From Sanguinoderma infundibulare (taxonomy: Eukaryota > Basidiomycota > Agaricomycetes > Polyporales > Polyporaceae): DNA of 64,000 nt. Below the pieces are notes generated by a model, which was not told where the DNA came from, made no database searches, and saw only the letters and a program-made list of their open reading frames with translations. The translations under genes and the position numbers were made by a program. Each line of letters begins with the position of its first letter. The stretch's first letter is position 1. This document shows, in pieces, positions 11,837 through 22,764 of the stretch. The stretch covers positions 2,666,001 through 2,730,000 of the forward strand of contig JAVLRN010000008.1 in the NCBI GenBank assembly GCA_032821775.1. Direction: 5' to 3'.

Positions 11837-12400
11837 ATGAACAGACCTCCGCCTTTTATTCTGCAAACGCCTGTGTTTGCCACTATGACTTGGCTTGGTC
11901 ACCGTTCCACAACACCAGACTTGCACTTGCATCTTCCGCGAATTACGGAGTGGTCGGCACCGGGAGGCTGCACATTGTCGGGCTTGGACCAGGACCTGGC
12001 GGATTGCCTCAACCTGTTGAAGTTCGCGGGGAGCCACTGAGAACGAATATGGTATATTGCGTTTGGCTGAGCTCTGCAAACGCATAAAGAGCAAAGTACA
12101 TGCGAAACGAGGTATATAAACTGTGTGATGACTAAGCATGTCCATATTGGGCTTGTTCCTACAAGACTGCGCAATCCCAGATTCCAACACCCGGGCTCGA
12201 TAAGTTGTGAGTGCATTTCCTTCGTGGATAATGGGGTCGCGGCTTGAGCGGTCCAGTTACGACACATAGGATGGCTTGTACAATGTAGCTTGGTCCGAGA
12301 TCCACGAAAACCAGCTCGTAACCCCGTCCGGGACATTATGGTCAAAGCTTGACCATAATGTCCCAGAGCTTCAGGAACCCATCCCCTCAAGGTATGCCCT
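11837..12400 (+). pseudogene. PEX7: PEX7 (peroxin-7) 5' fragment, frameshifted
   Basis: PEX7 is the WD-repeat receptor that imports PTS2 proteins into peroxisomes. After ATG 11837 the frame reads FILQTPVFA. One base is then missing (GCCAC where GCNCAC is expected), and the next frame continues [39 protein letters not shown] and GLPQPVEV, a clear PEX7 N-terminus. After an intron ending near 12269, the text DGLYNVAWSEIHENQLVT matches the next PEX7 segment. It then degrades inside a 35-bp palindrome. In another frame, something like DHNVPELQEPIPS follows to a possible donor at about 12400. The remaining WD repeats are absent, and the GMC gene begins on the other strand at 12446. Together with the adjoining CHD1 remnant this is a decayed block. 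Confidence 0.75.
12330..12364. repeat. Perfect 16-bp inverted repeat with 3-nt loop
   Basis: Arms GGGACATTATGGTCAA (12330-12345) and TTGACCATAATGTCCC (12349-12364) are exact reverse complements, separated by AGC. The palindrome sits exactly where the PEX7 remnant loses its reading frame. It is therefore either a rearrangement scar or a hairpin formed by mutation. Confidence 0.9.
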
Positions 12401-12445
12401 CGTCATCACAAAGCGTCCAACATTGGTTCACAACACCAAACCCAA

Positions 12446-14516
12446 CTAGTCATCGCCCAAAATCATATCCGCCGCCTTTTCCGCAACCGCCACGCTCGGC
12501 GCCTGCGTGTGCGTCCGCGGGACCCACGGAAACACGGACGAGTCCGCGATCCTCAGCCTGCCCACCCCGTACACCCGCAGTCGTGCGTCGACGACCGCGC
12601 CTCCGTCCCAGCGCGGGTCGTCCTTGCGCCCCATGCGGCACGTCGACGTGTAATGGTACGTCGACCGGTTCGCGCGCCGGATCCACAAGTCTAGATCCTC
12701 GTCGCGCTCGCTCGCCGGCACGGTCGCGTCCGCGAGCGCATACCCGCGCGTCCGCATGGCGTCACGAAGGCGAAGGGAGAGCTTGACGGATGCGCGGAGG
12801 ATAGCCAGGTCGGCGGGGTTCGAGAGGTACGCGGGGTCGATGGTGAGGGGCGCGCGCGGGTCGGCGGAGGAGAGCCGGACGGTGCCGCGCGAGGCGGGGG
12901 AGAGGAGGACATTGAGGAAGCTGTAGGTGCCGCGCGTGCGCGGGATCGCGACGCCGCTCCCTATGGAGTCTGTGCTGTCGTAGGCCATCTGCCGCAGCTC
13001 AATACGCAGGAAGAAAAACCTGTAGTGGGGGGACATACCGGCATGATCTCAATGTCAGGGAGCGTTTCTTTGAAAGCCTTTTCGTTTTTGCGCAGGGTGC
13101 CGTTGCTGTCGAGCAACTTGGAGTGCGTGAAGATGGCCAATTGGAGGACTGGGACAAGGAGCAGGCCGGTGCCCCAGATGAGGTAGCGGATGAGTTCGAC
13201 AATGAACACCCAGGGTCGCATTTCTATTGAAAGCAGGGAATCCGACATGTCGATGTTGAATCCCACAGAGACACCGAAATGGTCTTGCTGGCAAGACGGA
13301 GTATTATGAATATCTTTGGCTGAGGGAGCAAACGGAGAGACGTACCAGGTTTGATCCGACGGCAGGAATGTCCTTCACGACAGTAATGCCGTGGTCCTTG
13401 AGGTGCTCAGCTGGCCCAATGCCGCTGATGTCCATGAGCACTGACCTTTGGACCCATGCACGATGGACGAGCGCTCACCTCACCATGAGGATCTGCGGCG
13501 TGCCAAACGGCCCTGCACACAAAATGACTTCCTTTCTGGCCTGGACCCTCCTCGTTCCTCCCTTCCGTTCTTCCCGTGGTCCCAAGGCAACGCCAGTGAC
13601 GACCAGGTCACCTGCTTGTGTCCTTTCTGTTTCAAGGCGCTCTACGATGGTGTTCGTGCAGATGTGAAGGCGATCACGGCGCACGAGGGCGAGGTCCTTG
13701 GGGAGGAACGCGTGGTAGGAAGAGTGCCGGTGGGAGTTCTCGTCGATGGTGAAGTGCAGTCGTCCGCATCCGAAAGATGGATAGGCGAGGGAGTTCAGAT
13801 CGGGGATGTAAGGGAGGCCAATGGACTTGGCGGCCTCAATGGCTCTGAGGAGGTGTAGGTATGCGAAGGAAAGGATAATCGAATGCAGCGAAGGACTGAC
13901 TCGGAGAAGCCTCTGAAGTAGAGTGCTGTATGCGACTTGTTCTTCCACACCCCGGCCTGGCTGTGGACGCCGTCGATTGTGCATTCTGCCTTCTCGCTCT
14001 TGAGGAAGTAGGCGTTCATCTGGTCCCATCCCCATCCGTCCATTCCTGCCTCGGTCTCCCACCTGTTGTACTCGTCCGGAAGTCCTCGGGTGTATAGCAT
14101 CTGGTTGATCCTGCTGGTTCCACCGAGTACGGAGCCGGTATAAGCCTCGATGACGCGATGGCCCTGCAGGCAGGATGCACCTATGAGCTCGCGTTGGGGC
14201 ACCATGGTGCGCTTGATGGTGCGGGAGCCATCGGAGGCGAAGTCGGCGGAGAAGAGCGGCACGCGCGAGGCCCATGTGTCTGCGACGGGACCGCGTTCGA
14301 CAAGAAGGACGCGAGTGTTGGGCGAGGCGGAAAGACGGTTTGCGAGGGCGCACCCAGCGGTCCCACCGCCTGAGCATAGGCAAGGCGGATAGGTCAGGCT
14401 GCTGTGTCGCGATACATTGCTGGGGAGGACGGAGACTGACCTACGACAATGTAGTCGTACTCCTCATGAAGCGCGTCAACAGCAACTTCGGGATAGGGAG
14501 ATGAGAATGGCCACAT
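12446..14516 (-). CDS. GMC-family FAD oxidoreductase (aryl-alcohol/alcohol oxidase type)
   Basis: Flavoenzyme of the glucose-methanol-choline family, which oxidises alcohols or sugars with FAD and often yields hydrogen peroxide. The start is ATG 14516 (MWPFSSPYPEVAVDALHEEY); an in-frame stop lies upstream. The ADP-binding site YDYIVV + GGGTAGCALANRL spans the first intron. The GMC signature 1 region reads TGSVLGGTSRINQMLYTRG, and signature 2 surrounds AGPFGTPQILM and GIGPAEHL. Near the C-terminus the active-site His lies in STYHYTSTCRMG, followed by IADSSVFPWVPRTHTQAPSV and the terminal AEKAADMILGDD. About 600 residues, the usual length. No classic secretory signal peptide is seen, so an intracellular or atypically exported form is possible. 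Substrate cannot be told. Introns follow GT-AG and no damage is visible. Confidence 0.9.
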
Positions 14517-15030
14517 TGCCCAGGCAGCAATCGCGTTTGGGCGTGAAGGAGTCGGGGGAGTGTATCAGGGCCTGCGGGGAGTGATGGTGATGGCTGCCTT
14601 TGTATACCGCAAAGCTCGCCGTCGCAGGGCGGAACACGAGGTTTCTGATATTCGCCTGACCGCACGGCATGGCGACGTCGGAATTTGAAAGAGGATGAGG
14701 AGCAAGGGAGGCATCCCAGGTGGTGGCTCTAACCGAAGAGCCATGGTCGCTCCGTTTGACTTGTTTTGTCGATCTTCTTAGTCAAATGTACGGCATTATC
14801 CTTCTAGCTTCTGATCTATTCCCTTCGCCGTCCCGGAGCAGTCCACATTACTTCCCGGTCGCAACATATAGCCAAGATAAGCCCGACGGCTACATAACAA
14901 GCACCTTCTTTGCTCTCCCAACGGTCCCACCGAGGCTGAGTCGACGACGTACGTGCATAAGACATTGCCATACAATATAATCTCCACGGTCTGACAGTGG
15001 TCTTGCTACAGATACAGGCAGGACTGTACC

Positions 15031-15054
15031 CGTGTCCGTGTCCGTGTCCGTGTC
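15031..15054. repeat. CGTGTC hexamer repeat, 4 copies
   Basis: Four exact tandem copies of CGTGTC in apparently non-coding sequence; a short microsatellite. Confidence 0.85.
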
Positions 15055-16663
15055 GAGAGTACACAAGGAACAGCATCTGTCCTGAGATGATTGCGCTGCT
15101 TGCGCTCAACATAGCTCATCGATAAGACTCGCTTGACTCCGGCTAAGTCGCAGATCGTGGTTGCTTCGTATATCGGGAACACCAGCTGCGATGGGAATTT
15201 ACATGTGTATGTCTAGTTTCTTTCCGTCTCTTCGACAGTGGGGTGACAAAAGAGGTCTTCTCGTCCGTATAGCTTCCTGCTTTCTTACGCGGTACACAAT
15301 ACTCTGCTCAGTGCCCTTCGTCGTTGAGCGTGCGACGGTTGCGAGTGCAAGGGAGCTGCGGGAGTGATTGAGGAACCGATTGCGCGTTTGGATGGGGAGC
15401 TCTGACTCTTGGGAATGAGCCCAGGGCAACGGCAAGGAAGTTGCGCCAGCAGAAGTATTGTCGAAGGAGCAAGTACTGATGGTTCGGAACTGGATCATTG
15501 TGCCGCCGTCCGGACCTTTGCAGTTGGTGGAACGACTCGTCGGTAAGGACATGTGCCATTTCTGAGTTTGTTGTAGTAGCAGCTAACTAACCTACATGAC
15601 TAGCAAAGCAAGCCCGTCTTGGCACACACCATGCGTTTGACCGCGCCCAAATCAGGGTATTATTTCGCTTGTGATGATGTCTTCCCTGCTTCCACTGTTC
15701 GCTAGCGTGGCCAGCACTGAAGAGTGCAGGGCTTGGACATTTGGGGGCGATGACGTATGTGTCCGTCCTTGCATCCTACGAAAAAGTAGCGTCGGTTTCT
15801 GAAGTGAACACGCAGGTTGCGTCGGCGGATCCAACCAGACCTTCGTCTTCAGAAGGGCGAAGTCCGATGTCTTGAGCCTTCGACAGCAGTGGCCTGCGCG
15901 GCATCGGCGGGCTTAAATTAGGCTTTTCGCTAGTCGAATCTCCTTGCGCGGCGCAATCGTACCAATTGCGAACTCTACTGAGGACATCCGCGGACTCCTA
16001 GCAGCGAGGCTCGGAGAAGAAGCAGCGAGAACTTTTGTACGGGAAGAGGGACCGCCTAATTTGAATTCGATGGTGACGTCGATGGGCGATCCAACGCGTC
16101 TCACACTCCGCAAGACGTTCGGGCTGTCGTGTGGACTACTTCAGCGCTCGCCCACGGACGTCTTCCTCAACAGAGTCTCTTAAAATTTTCGTCCGGGCTT
16201 CCATTTCCCCCATCTAGTCACCTGAATCTCACCAGCCGCCCCACGCTAAGCGTTACCCATATCCGCGCGTCGCGTTCGAAAAGACGAAGACGACCATCTA
16301 TAGACAACCTATAACCAGTATGTCTTAATGAACTCCTTTGAAAACGCCTCAAATCGCGCGTAGACCACCGACCTCCAAGGACTAAACGGCCGATTGGCTG
16401 ACTGCCTACTCATCCGACGCCACTTCACGCCACCCAACTTTTGGGGTCGGATTCAAGGGCTCGGGAGTGGCGTAATCCACATGTACTGCAGTTCGACGAC
16501 AGCCTTGTAGGAATCTGGAAGAGAAGGGCAGACCGTCCAGTGGGGCGAGCTGCGCGTTCGCTTGTTGCAGTCTGTGACCGGCCGGCGGAGGTGCGCTTTT
16601 CTCAGACTGTTGCCGTCTCTCGTCAGTATGTCCAACTCATCAAAGGAAGGATGGTAGCCGCGA

Positions 16664-16669
16664 TATAAA
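16664..16669 (+). promoter_or_regulatory. TATA box of secreted copy A
   Basis: TATAAA 103 bp before the start codon, in a context (GCGATATAAAG) identical to that at secreted copy C. A GGAAGGATGGT motif lies just upstream in both promoters. Confidence 0.6.
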
Positions 16670-16766
16670 GGCCTGGATGGTGCGGACTCATCCCGTCTTC
16701 AGAGGACCAGGCCCTCTAAGAGTTTCTCGGACGTCTCAGCTTGACACCGCCGAACCACATCCAGCC

Positions 16767-18003
16767 ATGAACACTTGGGCGACCCTCCTCGTCCTCCTCG
16801 TGTACGCGTCGAACAGCGCTGCGCTCACGACGCCGCACCTCCGTGGTGAGTCCTGCGCCGGTACTCCAGAAAAATATCTCTTTGACGTGACGAGTCTCTA
16901 GTCCTGCCGGCGTCGAACTCGACCTTGAGCCCCTTGTGCGGCCCTGGCACGGAGCCCACCCTGGTCGCCGCATCGTCGATCGTGTTCGGTCATAACCAGA
17001 CCCTCGAGCTCTCCAAGTTCTCCTGCGTCGCTTTAACGAACACCACCTCGTCTTCCTCGGATGTGAAGCCGAATGCGGATGCGGCGACAAGGACCGTGAC
17101 GGTCGTGAGGACGACCACTCGCACACTGACCACCACCTCGACGAGGCCGACGACCACTACTCGCACCACCACCGTCACAACGCCGACGACGACCACTCGC
17201 ACCAACACCGTGACAAGCCCCACGACGACCACTCGCACCAGCACCGTGACGACGCCGACAACGACGACGACGACTCGCACCAGCACCGTGACCTCAGTCT
17301 CCGTATCGGTGTCCATCAGACCGACCACTACGACCACGACCCGGGCGACGACCACTACCGAGACCACGGTCAGTGTGAACACCGTCACGGAAGTCAGTAC
17401 CGAGACCGAACCGACGACCACGACTACAACCGTCACGGAGACTACCACCTTCACCCCCCCTCCGAGCCCAACTCCGGCGAACGTATGCGGGGCACCCTGT
17501 ACGAACGTCTGCGAAAACGTCCCTGGAAAGGTCGCACCCCACACGAAGGACTGCGACACCCTCGCGGACGCCATCGTCATCCTCGCCGACCAGATCGGTG
17601 CGTAAGCTGCCTTCGGCGCTCAGCCGTGTGTGCATGCTCACTGACCGCGGTCACTCTGCACAGAGCCCTATTTCACCGTGGACGCGGGGGGCTTCCAGTT
17701 GGTCCAGTACAAGACTTGCGGGTTCGCTTTCGCGAACACTAGCCCCGAGCCGCTCACGTACTGCTACGACTCCCTCGTATGATTTCCCAACTTTATTTTC
17801 CAGTCGGAGCGCCCCACTCACCAAGGTTCGGTGCAGGCGGCGGTCGCTTCTGCCGCAGCGAAACAGTGCTTTGACCCGAACGCCCCCGTATCAAACGAAG
17901 GCTTGTGCAACGCCGAGGATGGCACTTGGATTGTCAGGTACGTGTGCCTTCTGCCTCCTACGACTCCACCGTCATACTCACGATACGCGCATCTAGCGTC
18001 TGA
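16767..18003 (+). CDS. Secreted Thr-rich, Cys-rich protein (family copy A)
   Basis: Putative secreted or wall-associated protein of a family with three members in this window. The signal peptide is MNTWATLLVLLVYASNSAAL. A short N-terminal domain with two Cys (PLCGPGTEPT and KFSCVAL) is followed by about 130 residues of Thr-rich repeats, likely O-glycosylated. The conserved C-terminal module has CGAPCTNVC, then TKDCDTLADAIVIL, TCGFAFANTSPEPLTYCY, ASAAAKQCF and PVSNEGLC. The exon joins match those of copy C: intron 1 at 16846-16901, one just after the ILADQI codons, one near 17777-17832, and one before the last codons. Copies B and C end in AHS, but copy A stops earlier, after WIVSV (TGA 18001-18003). 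The function is unknown; the general look is of a mucin-like surface protein or effector. Confidence 0.75.
17147..17299 (+). repeat. Tandem 12-residue Thr-rich coding repeat
   Basis: About four copies of a 36-bp unit encoding PTTTTRTxTVTx; the last copy has extra Thr codons. Copy C has a single matching unit (ATTTTRTDTVTS), so the array looks like an expansion in copy A. Confidence 0.75.
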
Positions 18004-18469
18004 ATTGATCAATCATGGATGTAGGATGACAAGTAGCACGCACGGTCTTGTACTTCTACGAGCAGCCTCTCTCCGCGTGAGTGGGTGCAGGGGTCCGTCG
18101 GCCACGCGACTGCGACGGCAGCGTTAATCATGGAACGAGGGGGATTTGTTTCTTGCCGAGATGAACTTAGGGAGACGGGAGGTTGCTATGTATGCTTGGC
18201 TCTGCAATGTCGATCAACGAACCACATGGGTTTGCTGCATAGTACTCTGAAAAAGTTCTCTGGATGCAAGTTTGAGCGCTTTCGTCGTAGACATCGCTGG
18301 TTGAACGAAGGGGCCTGTTGTTCGAGACGAGCCGGGCCAGCGCTACAAATGTGTAATTGCAACTGCGACCACGGTCTCAAGTGACGCTATAACCACACAA
18401 TGGATCAGCGCCCAGATTCCTGAAGAAGCGAAGCATAGAGCCGCACCCACATGACACTCATGTAACTTG
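18004..18469. other. Intergenic, convergent
   Basis: This lies between the 3' ends of secreted copy A and YTM1. No gene or repeat was recognised. Confidence 0.5.
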
Positions 18470-20570
18470 TCAAGCCACAACGGGCAACGCCCCCTCCCCA
18501 ACCTTCCAAACTTCAACCCCGCCCTCCCCACCAACCCCCACCACACCTCTCGCCCAATCCACGCTCAGCACCTTCTTCGCGCCTGTATGCATTCGGCTCT
18601 CCCAAGCCTTGAACGCTGCCACCGCGCTCTTCGTGCTCCTCAAGTCCCATAGACGTACCACACCATCATATGCTCCCGTGACGAGCTGGTGCTCGCTCGC
18701 CGCCGCAGATGAGGGAGCGGGAACAGCGATGCACGACGGCGTCGCGGGGTGCGAGAGGGAGGCGATGGACGGCGTGGTGGCATAAGACGCGCCCGCGCGA
18801 AGATCGTACTGCGACACGGTGCGGTCCGTGGACGCCGCGAGGGCGGTGGAGCCATTTTGGGAGAGCACGAGATCGAGGAACGGCTTCGCGGACGCGGTCT
18901 GGAGGCGTGCGAAGAGTTGAGTACTGTACGCAGGCGAAACGGCAAGAGACGCACGATCGTTCCGGTGCAGACGCCATTCTCGACGTCCCACGTCCTTATT
19001 GTTGAGTCGAACCCACAGCTGTATGCGCTGGCGTCGCACCCGAAGACGACCCGGGAAACGCGTGCGGTGTGGCTCTTCAGAACCGCTGCGGGGGCTTTGC
19101 GTTTTGGTCGCGGGGCTTCGTCATCTTGGGCGACCTTGCGGCGCTTTCTCCTCTCACCGCCCGTCAGTTCGTCGGCAGGAACCTCGTCCATGGCGGGTAT
19201 GAAAGTATTCCAAAGGCCAATTAGGCCGTCCCACGAGGCGGTGAGTATATGCGACCCAGATGGGTTGGCGGCGACGGAAGAGAGGGGGGCGGTGTGGAGG
19301 TGCAAAGACGCGAGAGTGTCTGCTTTTGACGGGCCTGAGGTGGGGGCAAGGTCGACGCGCGTTAGACGTGCGGTGAGGTCGTGCGATGCGCTGGCGATGA
19401 TGTGCGAGTCAGGAGAATCGGAGGAGGTGACTAGGGCTATTGAGGAAATGGGCGCAGTGTGGATAGAGACGGTTTGGAGTAGGTTTTGGGAGTAATCGAA
19501 GACGCGGATTGCGCCGTCGTACGACGCGGTGACAAAGTACCTGGAAGGAAAAGATAGTTAGTCCAGAGCAGGGCGGGGCTGCAGCTGATGGTCCGGTATT
19601 GAGCTAATGGTGTGACTGGATGATGGTCTCAACACCATTCACTTCTTTTTATTCACCGGGGCCGGGAACATCAGTCTGTGCCCCAAATCGACCGCGGTCA
19701 TGGACAACGAACGAGAAACAAGGAGCTCGAAATTTGTAGACAACCGCGGTTGGGTATTGCGGAGGAACGCTCAGCGCCCCATGCCTAAGGCAGTAAGTCC
19801 GCCGCCTTCGTGCTTCTCGAACTTGCAGGCAACACAGGGCCTCGAATGATTTAATGTGTGAATTCCATCCAAGGAACACCGGTCAGAGTCGCTCTCGGCA
19901 GCCCGACGGCCTGGGCAGTGAACAGCCGAATCCACTGAACGGGAGTTTTGGCAAAAAAAAACTTTCTGGTGCTTGAATGACCACACACGACCGGCACCGG
20001 CAGTCGACTTAAGGCGCTATACCCGCGCGGACTTAGAAGTCCCGCCGGAGAACGTGATTACGAGGTTTACTGAGGGAGAACTCACGATCGGAGTTGTGCT
20101 AACGGACTCCGAAGACGGGGACATGGATCGAGGAAGGTTAAATCAAGTAGCAGCAACAACATACCGAGGAATCTGACATGATATCGAGGATACCCAATCT
20201 TCGTGAGGGAGAGATGACATGCGCTGAGGCGGCATAACCGACTCGAAATACTCAATCTCCAGAGTCTCTTCCTATACACCCGTGCTGGATCAGATGACGA
20301 CACATTAAGTAAATTGGACATGGGACGTACCTCGCCAACGGCGGTCTCGGCACACCATTCTGCCAATGAGCCACGGAGAAGCTGGCCCCGGACAAGGAAT
20401 TCGAAGGGGATGGGCTTGGGCAACGAGAGGGCCTTGTTGACGAGCTGAGAGAGCTGATAGCGCTTCCAAGTTATGGGGATCATGAATTTTTGTGACGGCA
20501 AGGGGTAGGGGGTTTGTGTGGTGAAGACGACGGGGTGGGTGAGGTCGGAAGTGGACGCTGATGATGCCAT
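18470..20570 (-). CDS. YTM1: Ribosome biogenesis protein YTM1 (WDR12)
   Basis: WD-repeat subunit of the Nop7-Erb1-Ytm1 (PeBoW) complex in the nucleolus, needed for 60S subunit maturation. The start is ATG 20570 (MASSASTSDL). The N-terminal NLE-type domain reads HPVVFTTQTPYPLPSQKFMI, LSQLVNKALSLPKPIPFEFL and LRGSLAEWCAETAVGE. Exon 2 gives ETLEIEYFESVMPPQRMSSL and ends QIPR. WD repeats follow: YFVTASYDGAIRVFDYSQNL, ILTASWDGLIGLWNTF, SCGFDSTIRTWDVENGVCTG, ALAASTDRTVSQYDLR, LVTGAYDGVVRLWDLRS and a last blade ending at 18470. The basic RRKRRK segment between blades is typical. The intron between exons 2 and 3 (19541-20164) is 624 nt, about ten times the local norm. The gene looks intact because both flanking exons join in frame. 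Confidence 0.9.
19541..20164 (-). other. Unusually long intron of YTM1
   Basis: 624 nt between a GTATGT donor and a TTCCAG acceptor. It holds a run of nine A (about 19955) and no recognised exon or terminal repeats. Confidence 0.7.
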
Positions 20571-22764
20571 GTCTAAGACTGAGCTTGCGAGAGAGCGCAC
20601 AAGGATGCCGACGGGATGAGCGCACTGTCCGAGGATGCCTCGACGAGAGCAGAAGAGAGCAGGTTGACTGCAAGCTTAAATCCGAGTCGACTGCTGGAAT
20701 GAGCGTCCACGCTCACGGCCCGCCTTAACCCGGACAAAATATCCCTCGCGCTAGCGCCGGCTTCGGTCACAACGTGACTCGCTCTGGCAGTGGAGGAACG
20801 GATTAGTACAAATTGTTAGTACAAAGTCCCGACTCTTTGTACCGCCGCTTCTATCAGCTCAGCTTCTCCCTTTGCACCTTGCCAGACAAGTACTCGCCCT
20901 CCGTTGTCCAACCGATTCCAACGCACCTGAGAACGAATTTCTGTCGGTCCCTACTTTGAGTTTGTCTCATGCATCCTCATCGCTTCCAACAAGCTCTCCC
21001 TTGTTCCTCATCTCGCGCAGTTTCCCCTTCCCCACGGGGGTTCTTCCCCTCTCATCCAGCATCCAGTTCACAGCGAGGGCTGAGATATCTACCCCGCACT
21101 GTCCCACCCCACGCCCTGATTCTGGTCATGGGTCCCCCGTGCAGCGTCAAGGCAGTCGCCATGATCTCCCACAAAGTCTATTCCGGTCCTTCTTCGAGTT
21201 CTTGACCCGTTGGCTCGACTGCACCCACCCTCGCTTCTTCTCCGCATGGCCGCCGTATCACGACAATACCATCGCCCTTCTCGCGGAGTTGGCCTGTCGA
21301 ACCGAGCACATCTTCCTCCCCCCGTTTGTTCTTTCGCCCTGAGCGCACTTGTGCCTCCGGCAAATACCTTCGATGTTTCAGCGAGCTAACTTGTCCTGGC
21401 TTCCTCCCCAGCACCCACCGTACTCCAACACCGCGTACATCATTCCCAAGCTGCCAAACTCCTCTTCATTCTAGGCCCCAGAACTAGGTGCCTTCATTGT
21501 CTTTTCTAATTCCGCCGTTCTTTTGGCGCTCCTCCGTCTCAGGATCTCGTTCTCAATTGATTGTCATTATTCTCGTCATGCGTTGACCATCAGGAACTAC
21601 TGGTGCGCTCGGTGTGGGGCCCAACTGTCATCAACGCCAATCAAACAGCCCACGGCCGGGTGTGCCGAGCAACCAAGCCGAGCAGAGACCCGTTAACAGA
21701 GTACGTACTTTCAAGCACATTGCCGGAAACAGACGTCTTACTCTTCCTCCGTAACATGCGCAGGAGACGTCAATTGCCCATGCGGTCCTCAGATTGTTCC
21801 TCGCGAATCTGTCATCCATCTTGCAAGTATATGGCACCATCATCTCTTCTTGCAAAGAGGTTGCGGCACGCAACTCCGCTGTGGCAATGCATGCATCACC
21901 GACCATTTGGCGTAGCTGAACCAGTCGAGTGTGCGCAAAGCGTCTTCCCTGCAGTTCCATCCATCTCCGTAGTCCTTTTGGACATCGATGACTCTTCCCT
22001 ATCCAACTGAAACACCCGCCCTTCCTCGCTCCGACCCTCACTGGTTTTCCGAGTGCCGCAGAACGGCGTGTATCCCTTACCACGGTGCGTCTATGACCGA
22101 TGGATATGTCCCAGAGCTTGCCAGCAGTGGAATGAAGTACGTCCATTTACGTCTTTGGCCCGCTGCTTACCGAATCATCTCGTGATAGTGATACTTACTT
22201 TCACTCTGTAGGCCATTTGGCCCCGGAAGTTTGGGGCTGCGGCGTTTGTAGAGAACGTGTCTCCTTGACCGGAGAACTTACGAGCGAGACGCTTTAACAA
22301 GTAACCCCAAGTCAGCAGAAACACGCTTGCAGGCACCGCATATTGGCAGGTGTACCTTAGGACGGTTCCAATACCACCGTTGGCGTTTCGAAGACATCGA
22401 CCCGGTACGCAGTGCGGAGCGTCGAATGCTTCCCTACAGAAACTGAATTGCAGCTCTTCATGCAGGCGTGCCTTAGCCAGCAAGCGGGTCGAAGCTACTG
22501 TCCGGGCTTTTCGAGACCCATGAATATTCTCGTGGATCCGCCTGGGAACAGCGCTCCGAACATCCGATTGTCGGCCGGGTCGAGTAACGCATTATGCCCT
22601 CCTCGATCACTCGGAACTTGAGACTTGACCAGCGTTCGGCAAGCCTGGGAGGTATAAAGCCTGTGGACTCGGAAGCACTCGTTTTCCTCAGAGCACTACT
22701 ACAGTACTCTACTCTCCGAAGAGCACCGACGTCCCCACCTTAGCTTGAGTTCCGCTCCTCCACC
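20571..22764. other. 2.2 kb without a recognised gene
   Basis: Several open frames exist (for example plus 20872-21342 and minus 22175-22483), but none shows a family motif, a signal peptide or a credible intron set. The first 250 bp are the YTM1 promoter, and the last 150 bp hold the TATA box of secreted copy B. Confidence 0.5.
22653..22658 (+). promoter_or_regulatory. TATA box of secreted copy B
   Basis: TATAAA 112 bp before the start codon, at nearly the same distance as in copies A and C. Confidence 0.55.

Larger units (their letters stand above)
14517..16766. other. 2.2 kb without a recognised gene
   Basis: No conserved coding sequence recognised. Contents: the hexamer array at 15031-15054, a minus-strand frame at 15199-15552 with faint similarity to the C-terminal module of the secreted family (see findings), short frames at 15913-16190 with no features, and the promoter of secreted copy A at the right end. 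Confidence 0.5.

Noticed and set aside
11899..12390. 163-codon minus-strand frame with many Cys
   Set aside because: Opposite strand of the PEX7 remnant, which explains its residues.
13475..14383. 302-codon minus-strand frame in the GMC gene
   Set aside because: Wrong frame of the GMC exons (Arg/His/Pro-rich); the true frame contains the FAD and active-site motifs.
16990..17580. 196-codon Val-rich minus-strand frame
   Set aside because: Antisense of the Thr-rich repeat of secreted copy A (Thr codons read backwards give Val/Arg/Gly); not a membrane protein gene.
20872..21342. 156-codon Ser/Pro-rich plus-strand frame
   Set aside because: No signal peptide, domain or splice structure; composition typical of CT-rich non-coding DNA.
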